From: Anaerozeibacter sp031551775
Lineage (GTDB): Bacteria > Bacillota > Clostridia > Christensenellales > Aristaeellaceae
Direction: 5' to 3'
Length of the DNA stretch: 36,380 nucleotides
Assembly (NCBI GenBank): GCA_031551775.1
Contig: JAVBND010000033.1
Location: 1-36,380 of the forward strand
Shown one piece after another: positions 23,301-30,940 of this stretch (within the stretch, counting starts at the first letter, position 1; the number at the start of each line of letters is the position of its first letter). A program made the position numbers and the translations under genes. Under the pieces are notes generated by a model. That model was given only the letters and a program-made list of their open reading frames with translations, ran no database searches and had not been told where the DNA came from.

Positions 23301-25004
23301 CTACCACGCGCCGTGCCCGCCGCCGCCGCCTCCTCCTCCGGAGGAGAAGGAGCCGCCTGCACCGCTGGACGGACTGCTCACGCTGTGGTTGTGCCTATGC
23401 GTCTCGCGCATCCCGGTCTGCGTGCGCGACCAGTCGCCCGGGAAGCCGTAGTACAACCAATAGGGCAAGCCGTCCTGCGCATAATCCGTTTGCGTTTCGT
23501 GATGCGCGCCGCCCATTTCGCCGAGCACGCCGAGCGAGGCCAGCAAGGGCAAGTATACATACAAACCTTGGTCTGTTAATGGTTTGTTTTTGGCGAGTTC
23601 GATGAGCGTCCGCAAGCCCGCCTCAACTTCCAGGCCTTTTTCGCTGCGGTGCTCAAGCTTGATAAAGCCGTAGCACAGCGCGCCTGTCAAAAGCAGCGCG
23701 CAAATGCCGAGCACCCATTGCTTCATGACGAAAAGAGCGATGGCGAGGGCCGCGCCCAATATCAAAGCAAGCAGGAATCCAGATGTGATCTGGCGCAGCA
23801 CGCGCTTGGGCTGATGGTATCCGCCCAGTTCCACGTCCGCCTTGGCCTGGGCGGAAAAGGCGTTATATCCCTTGTCGTAGGCTTCGGCGAGGCCTTTATC
23901 CTTACCCACGTTCATAGAATCGATGCCAAATTCATCGCGGTCGCCAAAGAGCCAATCCATCAGGATTGATTGATGGGGAGGCAACTGCGAAGACGGGCGT
24001 TTTTTTACCGAAAAGCCGATCGTCGAATCGCCCGAGCCGTGCCGCTTCATTTCCAGTACGCCCGTCTGCGTCAGTTCCAGGAGCGTGCCCGATACCGCAT
24101 TCATGCTGATGTGCCCGCGCTTAAGCTGCTCGGCAACCGCCGCGTTTATGCCGGTCAGCGACTTGAGATCGCCCATCTGTTCCGCCCCGCGAAACCCTGC
24201 CTTGCGAGAAAGTGTCCTTAGCCAAAGGCCAAAGGCCAAGGCAAGCGCGAGCAATGCGCCCGGGAGCGAAAACCGAAGGATTTCATGGGTCCGTGCTTGA
24301 CGCCTGGCGGCTTCGCGGACTGCCGTTTCGTTCTTCTCTTCAAGCGCCCGAACATCCTGAACGATGTCTTGGTCAATCAGCGGCGCGCCCGCAAGGGCAT
24401 CGGCGTCAAACAGCATGTCCACTTCAACAAACCGACCGCTTTCCACTCTTGCGGGACCGGCGGCCACGCTGTGGCTGGCGAGTGGGTAAGCATCGTTCGT
24501 CGTCATGGCGCCGTGAACCCATGTGTTCGTGATTTTGCCTTCCGGAATGCTGATTTCTATATATGCCTTTTCGAGCGGAACTTGGTTGCCCGCGCCGATC
24601 AGCTTGTAATTGAGCCGCGCGCTGTCACGGTAGCGCTGACAAAGTCCCTGAAGCGTGTACTCATAGCGGAACACGCGCACGCCGCGTTCTCCCGGCGCAT
24701 AGGCGCGCACGTTGAGCATGCCGTCTTCTTCCTGCGCATCCAATTGAACCGCGACGCTTCCGTCAACAAAGAGCTTGAGGCCGGTCAGACCATCGACATC
24801 GCGCACATCAAAGCTTGACAAAATGCCGTTGTAGGAAGAATCAAAGTCATAGGTAAGCGTTTCGGCGACGTTGGCCGAACCGTCCGTTTGTATATCCACC
24901 GTCATGCGGTAATCGGTGATCGAATAGTCGGCCGCGAACGTGGCAAAGGGCGCAAATATGAGCAGGGCCAGGGCAAAAAGTGTTGCTACAAACGGTTTTC
25001 TCAT
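23301..25004 (-). CDS. DUF2207 family membrane protein
   Basis: 567 residues. A signal peptide (MRKPFVATLFALALLIFAPFATFA) is followed by an extracellular beta-rich DUF2207 domain (YSITDYRMTVDIQTDGSANVAETLTYDF in outline, to about 220). Then come a helix, one membrane segment (about 250-270), a cytoplasmic winged-helix-like part, and two adjacent membrane segments (about 420-465). The C-terminus is the glycine-serine tail typical of the family (GGSFSSGGGG... HGAW). The function of DUF2207 proteins is unknown. GGAGGGGACC precedes the ATG. It is divergent from the XRE-cupin gene with 136 bp between them. Confidence 0.88.
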   Translation of the reverse strand: MRKPFVATLFALALLIFAPFATFAADYSITDYRMTVDIQTDGSANVAETLTYDFDSSYNGILSSFDVRDVDGLTGLKLFVDGSVAVQLDAQEEDGMLNVRAYAPGERGVRVFRYEYTLQGLCQRYRDSARLNYKLIGAGNQVPLEKAYIEISIPEGKITNTWVHGAMTTNDAYPLASHSVAAGPARVESGRFVEVDMLFDADALAGAPLIDQDIVQDVRALEEKNETAVREAARRQARTHEILRFSLPGALLALALAFGLWLRTLSRKAGFRGAEQMGDLKSLTGINAAVAEQLKRGHISMNAVSGTLLELTQTGVLEMKRHGSGDSTIGFSVKKRPSSQLPPHQSILMDWLFGDRDEFGIDSMNVGKDKGLAEAYDKGYNAFSAQAKADVELGGYHQPKRVLRQITSGFLLALILGAALAIALFVMKQWVLGICALLLTGALCYGFIKLEHRSEKGLEVEAGLRTLIELAKNKPLTDQGLYVYLPLLASLGVLGEMGGAHHETQTDYAQDGLPYWLYYGFPGDWSRTQTGMRETHRHNHSVSSPSSGAGGSFSSGGGGGGGGHGAW

Positions 25005-25079
25005 AGCTGGGTCCCCTCCTCTCCATGGATGTATGATAACACATGAACGTTAAAACAACTGTTTCGCTGGGATTTCCTA

Positions 25080-25108
25080 TTGACTTTTGCGGTCGATTTG
25101 TGTATTGT
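25080..25108 (+). promoter_or_regulatory. Promoter of the XRE-cupin/acyl-CoA synthetase operon
   Basis: TTGACT (25080-25085) and TATTGT (25103-25108), spacing 17, about 30 bp before the GTG. A loose dyad ATTG...CAAT overlaps the -10 and might be the regulator's site. Confidence 0.55.
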
Positions 25109-25140
25109 AGTACGCAATTCCAATAAAGGAGGGATCCGGC

Positions 25141-25695
25141 GTGAACGAGAACATCAAGGTTATTGCGATTCGAATTAGCGAGCTGCGCGACATCAGCGGA
25201 TTGACCGCCGAGGAGGTAGCTGGCCGATCGGGCATACCGATTGGCGAGTATCTGGCTTATGAAGGTGGTCAAAAGGATTTTTCCTTTAGCCACCTTTTTA
25301 ATATCGCCTCGACGCTCGGCGTAGACATTTCCGACCTCTTGACCGGCGAAAGCCCCAAGCTCAAGGGCTACATTTTGACCCGCGACGGCCAGGGCCTGGC
25401 TTTTGACCGGCGCAAGGCTTACCACTACCAGCACTTGGCCTACAACTTTCTGGGCAAGAAGGCCGAGCCCTTCATCGTGACGGTGGAGTGCGACGGCGTG
25501 ATGACCGGCAAGACCGCGCACGCCCATGAGGGGCAGGAGTTCGACTACGTGCTCAAGGGGCACATGAAGATTGAACTTGGCGGAAACGACGTGTACCTGG
25601 GTCCGGGCGATTCGATTTACTACGATTCATCCTTGCCCCACGCCATGTACGCCATTGAGCAGGACGCGCGCTTCATTGCCGTCGTCATCAAGTAA
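25141..25695 (+). CDS. XRE-family regulator with C-terminal cupin domain
   Basis: 184 residues. Residues about 8-68 are an XRE helix-turn-helix (RISELRDISGLTAEEVAGRSG, EYLAYEGGQKDFSF, LFNIASTLGVDISDLL). Residues about 105-184 form a cupin barrel with HAHEGQEFDYVLKGHMKIELG and GPGDSIYYDSSLPHAM, which probably binds a small ligand or metal. It sits 18 bp before an acyl-CoA synthetase gene, a pairing widely seen in Clostridia, so it most likely senses a carboxylic acid or its CoA ester and controls this operon. The start is GTG with GGAGGGAT in front. Confidence 0.9.
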   Translation: MNENIKVIAIRISELRDISGLTAEEVAGRSGIPIGEYLAYEGGQKDFSFSHLFNIASTLGVDISDLLTGESPKLKGYILTRDGQGLAFDRRKAYHYQHLAYNFLGKKAEPFIVTVECDGVMTGKTAHAHEGQEFDYVLKGHMKIELGGNDVYLGPGDSIYYDSSLPHAMYAIEQDARFIAVVIK

Positions 25696-25713
25696 CCCAA
25701 GGAGGATCAGCCC

Positions 25714-27381
25714 ATGCAGCTATACAAAAATTACTTGGAACAAACCGAATTCGGTTCATATGAAGACTACCTCAGGAATTTCCGCGTCATCGTGCCGGAA
25801 CATTTCAATTTTGCTTACGACGTGCTGGGAAAGCTCGCAAAAGAGACTCCGGACGCTTTGGCGCTCAGGTGGTGTAATCCGGCGGGCGAAGCGCATGACT
25901 TTACCTTCAAGGAAATTGACGACCTGTCGAGCCAAGCGGCGAATCTGTTTGCATCCCTTGGCATCGGGAAGGGTGACGCGGTTATGCTGGTGCTCAAGCG
26001 CCATCATCAGTTCTGGCCCGCGATCATGGCGCTGCACAAGATCGGCGCGGTGGCGGTGCCCGCGACCAACCTGCTGACGGTCAAGGATATTGTGTACCGC
26101 GTGAAAGCCGCCGACATCAAGATGATCGTGGCCACGAGCGACGGCACATTCTCTGACCAGGCGGAACTTGCGAAGAAGGACTGCCCGACGCTTGAGAACC
26201 TGCTGATGGTGCGCGGCGCGAAGCCGGGCTGGCAGGATTACGATGCTGAGCTTTCCAAGCAGAGCGCAGTCTTCCCGCGTCCTGAGCCACAAAACGACAG
26301 CGACGACCCGCTGCTTTTGTACTTCACGTCCGGCACGACCGGCATGCCCAAAATGGTGCTGCACACTTCTTCCTACCCGCTGGGTCATATCCAGACCGCG
26401 ACCTACTGGCAGGGATGCGTCGATGGCGGCTTGCACCTGACGGTGTCGGAAACCGGTTGGGCGAAGTCGGTCTGGGGTAAGCTCTACGGGCAATGGCTGG
26501 CGGGCAGCGCCGTGATGGCGTTTGACTTTGACAAGTTTGTGCCGTGTGAACTGCTTTTGATTCTTGAAAAGTACAAGGTGACCACATTCTGCGCGCCGCC
26601 GACCATCTACCGCTTCATGATTCAGGAGGACCTCGCGAAGTATGACCTGTCGGCGATCCTGCGCTGCTCGATCGCGGGTGAACCGCTCAATCCTGAGGTC
26701 TACAACAAATGGCTGGACCTGACCGGCCACGCGCTCCGGGAGATTTATGGCCAGACCGAGCTGTGTGTGACGATCGGAACCTTTCCGTGGATGAAGATTT
26801 GTCCCGGTTCCATGGGCAAGCCTTCGCCGCAGTTTGACGTGGACCTGGTCGATGATGAGGCCAATTCCGTGGCCCCCGGCGTTATAGGCGAGATCGTGGT
26901 CCGCGTGCGCGAGGGCAAGCACCTGCCGGTCGGCATGTTCACCGGGTACTACCGCGACGCGGAGCGCACGGCTTCGGTATGGTACGATGGGTTCTACCAC
27001 ACGGGCGACCTCGCGTGGCGCGACGAGTGGGGCTACTACTGGTACGTGGGCCGCAGCGACGATGTCATCAAGTCGAGCGGTTACCGGATCGGACCGTTTG
27101 AGGTGGAAAGCGCGCTGATGGAGCATCCGGCGGTGGTTGAGACGGCCATCACGGCTGTGCCCGACCCGGTGCGCGGCCAGGTGGTCAAGGCGACCATCGT
27201 GCTGGCGAGGGGGTACGAAGCGAGTGACGCGCTCAAGCGGGAATTGCAGGAGCATGTCAAGAAGACGACCGCGCCGTACAAGTACCCGCGCATCGTAGAA
27301 TTTGTCAAAGAGCTGCCCAAGACCATTTCCGGCAAGATCCGCCGCGTCGAGTTGCGCGAGCGCGACAACGCGAACGGATAA
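25714..27381 (+). CDS. AMP-forming acyl-CoA synthetase (medium-chain/acetyl-type)
   Basis: 555 residues. Activates a carboxylic acid with ATP to an acyl-adenylate and then to acyl-CoA. Motifs: P-loop YFTSGTTGMPKM (about 203-214), YGQTE before GTFPWMK, GFYHTGDLAWRDEWGYYWYVGR, and the C-terminal catalytic lysine in LPKTISGKIRR. The first residues (YLEQTEFGSYEDYLRNF) and the total length are those of the medium-chain subgroup. The chain length accepted cannot be told. It follows the XRE-cupin regulator by 18 bp with AAGGAGG before the ATG, and is followed by a hairpin and a new promoter. Confidence 0.92.
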   Translation: MQLYKNYLEQTEFGSYEDYLRNFRVIVPEHFNFAYDVLGKLAKETPDALALRWCNPAGEAHDFTFKEIDDLSSQAANLFASLGIGKGDAVMLVLKRHHQFWPAIMALHKIGAVAVPATNLLTVKDIVYRVKAADIKMIVATSDGTFSDQAELAKKDCPTLENLLMVRGAKPGWQDYDAELSKQSAVFPRPEPQNDSDDPLLLYFTSGTTGMPKMVLHTSSYPLGHIQTATYWQGCVDGGLHLTVSETGWAKSVWGKLYGQWLAGSAVMAFDFDKFVPCELLLILEKYKVTTFCAPPTIYRFMIQEDLAKYDLSAILRCSIAGEPLNPEVYNKWLDLTGHALREIYGQTELCVTIGTFPWMKICPGSMGKPSPQFDVDLVDDEANSVAPGVIGEIVVRVREGKHLPVGMFTGYYRDAERTASVWYDGFYHTGDLAWRDEWGYYWYVGRSDDVIKSSGYRIGPFEVESALMEHPAVVETAITAVPDPVRGQVVKATIVLARGYEASDALKRELQEHVKKTTAPYKYPRIVEFVKELPKTISGKIRRVELRERDNANG

Positions 27382-27434
27382 GACCGTTTCTTAATCATTA
27401 AAAAGGTTCCTCTTTGGCGGCGGAAGATGCCGGT

Positions 27435-27466
27435 AAAGCCCGCTTTGCGATTGCGAAGCGGGCTTT
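27435..27466. terminator. Hairpin terminator after the acyl-CoA synthetase
   Basis: Perfect 11-bp stem AAAGCCCGCTT (27435-27445) / AAGCGGGCTTT (27456-27466), loop of ten. There is no long T run after it, so efficiency is uncertain. Confidence 0.6.
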
Positions 27467-27479
27467 GCCATAAATCCAC

Positions 27480-27508
27480 TTGTGCCACAACAATAAACCT
27501 GTTAGAAT
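27480..27508 (+). promoter_or_regulatory. Promoter of the alpha-oxoamine synthase gene
   Basis: TTGTGC (27480-27485, weak) and TAGAAT (27503-27508), spacing 17, about 40 bp before the start codon. Confidence 0.5.
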
Positions 27509-27549
27509 AAACATTGTGTAAACAGCCAAGTGAGTAAGGGGGGATATCA

Positions 27550-28725
27550 TTGGACCTGTTCAAAAAGATCGACAACACCGTTGTCGATGAGGCCATTGCC
27601 TCGGGCGTGTATCCATACTTTCATACGCTCGAATCGCGCCAGGATGTCGAAGTGGTCATGGAAGGCAAACGCCGCATCATGCTGGGCTCGAACAATTACC
27701 TGGGCCTGACGGTCAACGAACGCGTCGTATCGGCGGCCATGGAAGCGCTTTCCAAGTACGGTACAGGCTGTTCCGGGTCGCGGTTTTTAAACGGGACGCT
27801 CGACATGCACATACGCCTTGAGCAGGAATTGGCCGAGTTCCTTGGGAAAGAAGCGGTCTCGACCTTCTCCACGGGCTTCCAATCAAACCTCGGCATCATC
27901 TCGGCGCTGTGCGGCAGGAACGATTACATCATTTGCGACCGGGAAAACCATGCCAGCATTTACGATGCCTGCCGCCTTTCCTACGCGAAAATGCTCCGCT
28001 ACGATCACGGCGACATGAACGATCTCGAGCGCGTGCTCAAGCAGGTTCCGGAAGGCTGCGGCATTTTGATCGTCACAGACGGCGTGTTTTCGATGGGCGG
28101 GGACATCTGCGACTTGCCCACGATCGTTCGCCTGGCGAAGCAGTACGGCGCGCGCACGATGGTGGACGACGCGCATGGCCTCGGGATACTCGGCGAGGGC
28201 GGACGCGGTACCGCCGCGCATTTCGGCTTGACAGACGAAGTTGATATCATTATGGGTACCTTTTCAAAGTCCCTGGCGAGCCTTGGCGGCTACATGGCTG
28301 CGGATGCGCGCGTGATCAAGTACACGCGCCATGTCTCGCGCCCGTTTATTTTCAGCGCGTCCATCACGCCCGCCGCCTGCGCCGCGGCGCTTGAGGCGCT
28401 GCGTGTGCTCAAGGACACGCCGCAGCTCGTCACCCGGCTTCAGGCGCTGTCCGCCTACATGCGCAAGGGTCTTAAAGAGAAGGGCGTGCCAATTCGCGAG
28501 AGCCTGACGCCCATCATCCCCATCTACACCTACGACCAGACGGCCACCCTCGTCATCAACCGCCACCTATACGACGAGGGCGTGTATGTCAACCCCGTAC
28601 TGCCGCCCGCGACGCCGCCGGGCGAGTGCCTGCTGCGCACGAGCCTGATGGCTTCGCACAGGGAGGAACTTCTGGACGAGGCCATCGGGATCATCGCGCG
28701 CGTCCTGAAGGAGCACATTCAATAG
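27550..28725 (+). CDS. Alpha-oxoamine synthase (KBL/AONS/serine palmitoyltransferase-like)
   Basis: 391 residues. PLP enzyme that joins an amino acid to an acyl-CoA with loss of CO2 (or the reverse cleavage). Landmarks: SNNYLGL (47-53), GTGCSGSRFLNGT (71-83), VDDAHGLG with the PLP aspartate (206) and histidine (209), and GTFSKSLASLGGY with the Schiff-base lysine (240). The family covers 2-amino-3-ketobutyrate CoA ligase, 8-amino-7-oxononanoate synthase and serine palmitoyltransferase; the sequence alone does not decide. No tdh or bio genes are next to it. The start is TTG, with AAGGGGGGAT before it. An acyl-CoA synthetase precedes it, but with a hairpin and a promoter between, so a joint pathway is only possible. 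Confidence 0.85.
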   Translation: MDLFKKIDNTVVDEAIASGVYPYFHTLESRQDVEVVMEGKRRIMLGSNNYLGLTVNERVVSAAMEALSKYGTGCSGSRFLNGTLDMHIRLEQELAEFLGKEAVSTFSTGFQSNLGIISALCGRNDYIICDRENHASIYDACRLSYAKMLRYDHGDMNDLERVLKQVPEGCGILIVTDGVFSMGGDICDLPTIVRLAKQYGARTMVDDAHGLGILGEGGRGTAAHFGLTDEVDIIMGTFSKSLASLGGYMAADARVIKYTRHVSRPFIFSASITPAACAAALEALRVLKDTPQLVTRLQALSAYMRKGLKEKGVPIRESLTPIIPIYTYDQTATLVINRHLYDEGVYVNPVLPPATPPGECLLRTSLMASHREELLDEAIGIIARVLKEHIQ

Positions 28726-28739
28726 AAGCAAGCGCCAAC

Positions 28740-28774
28740 AAAGCGCGGGTCCCCCAATGCGAGGCCCGCGCTTT
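28740..28774. terminator. Bidirectional terminator between convergent genes
   Basis: Stem AAAGCGCGGG (28740-28749) / CCCGCGCTTT (28765-28774) with a 15-base loop and a following TT; on the minus strand the AAA arm gives the T-rich end. Serves the oxoamine synthase and ftsH. Confidence 0.8.
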
Positions 28775-28791
28775 TTGAAACGCAAATGGAA

Positions 28792-30678
28792 TTATTCGCC
28801 CGCAGTGATGGCCTCGGGCAGCGGGCGGTTCAGGATCGCCATAAACTCATCGCCCATGATGGTTTCCTTTTCAAGCAGGAACGCGGACAATTCGCTCAGC
28901 TTCTGCGCGTTTGCCTTGAGAATCTTGGTCGCTTCTTCGAAGGCGTGCTTGATGATGCCCTCGATCTCCTGATCGACCAGCGACGCGGTGTCAAACGAAC
29001 AAGTCATCTGGGAGTCGCCGCCAAGGTAGGCGCTTCCAGCGCTCTCAAGCGACATCATGCCGAATTTGTCCGACATGCCAAAACGCGTTACCATCGACCG
29101 CGCCAGCCGCGTCATGCGCTCAATGTCGTTGGACGCGCCGGTGGTGCAGGTGCCAAACGCGAATTCTTCAGCGGCGCGCCCTGCGGCGAACACCGTCAGC
29201 ATCGCAAGCAGATCCTCACGCGAGTGCAGCACGTGTTCCTCTTCGTCCACTTGCATCGTGTAGCCAAGCGCGCCGGATGTGCGCGGGATGATGGTGATTT
29301 TGGTGACGGGCGCCGCATCCTTGAGCTTCGCCGCGACCAGCGCGTGTCCTATTTCGTGGCAGGCGATCAATCGCTTTTCCTTTTCGGGCACGACCAGGCT
29401 CTTGCGCTCACTGCCCGCGATGACCGTATCGACCGATGCTTCAAGGTCACCTTGCTCGACCGCTTTGTGCCCTACGCGCACAGCTCGAAGCGCGGCTTCG
29501 TTCATGATGTTGGCGAGGTCCGCGCCGCTCGCGCCTACGGTGGCCTTGGCGATGGCAGCGAGATCGACATTGGGGGCGAGGATGAGCGGGCGGGCGTGGA
29601 CGCGCAGAACCGCCTCGCGGCCCTTGAGGTCGGGCAGGTCCACCGTGATGCGCCGGTCGAACCGTCCCGGGCGCAGGAGCGCCTTGTCGAGGATCTCCGG
29701 GCGGTTGGTTGCGCCCAGCACCACGATGCCTTTGTTGGGATCAAAGCCGTCCATCTCAGCCAGCAATTGGTTGAGCGATTGTTCGCGCTCGTCGTTGGAG
29801 TTCAGGCCCATCGTGTCGCGCTTCTTGCCAATCGCGTCGATCTCGTCGATGAACACGATGCAGGGAGCCTTGTCGCCCGCTTGTTTAAAGAGATCCCGCA
29901 CGCGCGCCGCGCCTTGGCCGACGAACATCTCGACAAACGCCGAACCTGAAACGAAGAAGAAGGGCACATTGGCTTCGCCCGCGACTGCCTGCGCAATGAG
30001 CGTCTTGCCCGTACCGGGCGGTCCGACCAGCAGCGCGCCCTTGGGCAACTTCGCGCCGATCGCCTTGTATTTTTCGGGCTGGTGCAGGAAGTCCACCAGT
30101 TCAACCAGCGCTTCCTTGGCCTCGTCCTGGCCGGCGACATCGGAAAATTTCTTGCTGGACGCGTTGAGTTCATAGAGCTTCGCACCCGATTTGCCAAGCC
30201 CGCCAATCCCGCCGATCCCGCCGCCTCCGCTCATCCCGCGGAACATGCGGAACATGAAGTACCCCAACACGCCGTACATCGCGAGCTGAACGACGATGCT
30301 CAGGATCACGCTCAGGGACATGCCCGCCTCGACGCCGCGAAATTCGACGCCCGCTTCGATCAGCCGTTCAGAAAGCGTCAAATCCTGCACGCGTACGGTC
30401 TGATACTGCGCCGTGGGCCATTGGCCCACGCTCTTGGCGGTAAACTTGATCGCCGTGTCCCCGATTTCAACGGCAGAGACCTGCTTGTCTTCGACCATCT
30501 TGACAAAAACAGAATAATCCACTGTCTTGATCGACGAGTTCATCATGTTCGACATGGCGAAGAAGTTGGCCGCCATCATGAGCGCGATTGCGACGATGAT
30601 ATATATGAAGCGGTTGTTTGGCCCCTTGAACGGCGAGCGGTTGCCCGGACCGGATGGGTTTTGATTGTTGTTCATCAT
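28792..30678 (-). CDS. ftsH: ATP-dependent zinc metalloprotease FtsH
   Basis: 628 residues from the ATG chosen here. Membrane-bound AAA+ protease that degrades damaged or regulatory proteins. Membrane segment 1 is about residues 23-45 and segment 2 about 121-143, with the small extracytoplasmic domain between. The AAA domain has Walker A GPPGTGKT (219-226), Walker B IVFIDEIDAIG and the second region of homology ATNRPEILDKALLRPGRFDR in part. The pore loop reads MFVGQGAARVRDLF rather than the commoner MFVGVGASRVRD. The zinc site is HEIGH (441-445), with GASNDIERMTRLAR behind it. A glycine-rich linker (GMSGGGGIGGIGGLG) joins membrane and AAA parts. Two ATGs stand side by side after AAGGAGCG; the first is used. 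It may be one of two FtsH paralogues. Confidence 0.95.
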   Translation of the reverse strand: MMNNNQNPSGPGNRSPFKGPNNRFIYIIVAIALMMAANFFAMSNMMNSSIKTVDYSVFVKMVEDKQVSAVEIGDTAIKFTAKSVGQWPTAQYQTVRVQDLTLSERLIEAGVEFRGVEAGMSLSVILSIVVQLAMYGVLGYFMFRMFRGMSGGGGIGGIGGLGKSGAKLYELNASSKKFSDVAGQDEAKEALVELVDFLHQPEKYKAIGAKLPKGALLVGPPGTGKTLIAQAVAGEANVPFFFVSGSAFVEMFVGQGAARVRDLFKQAGDKAPCIVFIDEIDAIGKKRDTMGLNSNDEREQSLNQLLAEMDGFDPNKGIVVLGATNRPEILDKALLRPGRFDRRITVDLPDLKGREAVLRVHARPLILAPNVDLAAIAKATVGASGADLANIMNEAALRAVRVGHKAVEQGDLEASVDTVIAGSERKSLVVPEKEKRLIACHEIGHALVAAKLKDAAPVTKITIIPRTSGALGYTMQVDEEEHVLHSREDLLAMLTVFAAGRAAEEFAFGTCTTGASNDIERMTRLARSMVTRFGMSDKFGMMSLESAGSAYLGGDSQMTCSFDTASLVDQEIEGIIKHAFEEATKILKANAQKLSELSAFLLEKETIMGDEFMAILNRPLPEAITAGE

Positions 30679-30703
30679 GACGCTCCTTCGAATCGATATC
30701 GAC

Positions 30704-30732
30704 ATTGTAGAAGAAAGCGCGGGCGATGTCAA
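30704..30732 (-). promoter_or_regulatory. Promoter of ftsH
   Basis: On the minus strand TTGACA (30727-30732) and TACAAT (30704-30709), spacing 17, about 25 bp before the start codon. Confidence 0.8.
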
Positions 30733-30852
30733 TCAAGTTTCGGCAAAAGTCATCAAAGCGCCAGAAATTGTCGATCGCCGGACACAATTTGGCCGCAGGC
30801 TCCCGTTAAGAAATATTTATACTATCTGCGCGCTTCTTAGCGGTTCCTTTCC

Positions 30853-30881
30853 TTGCCGGAGTTTGAATTAGATGTTAAAAT
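30853..30881 (+). promoter_or_regulatory. Promoter of the TRAP permease gene
   Basis: TTGCCG (30853-30858) and TAAAAT (30876-30881), spacing 17, about 60 bp before the ATG. An overlapping TTGAAT/TGTAAA pair is an alternative. Confidence 0.5.
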
Positions 30882-30940
30882 TTAATGTAAAGTGTGGGCG
30901 CATATTCCGGGCCCGGACAAAATGAAGGGGGGATCGTTAC

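Noticed and set aside
25756..27255. A 499-codon minus-strand open frame opposite the acyl-CoA synthetase
   Set aside because: It mirrors a full-length family member with intact motifs; composition is that of antisense translation and there is no ribosome site or promoter.
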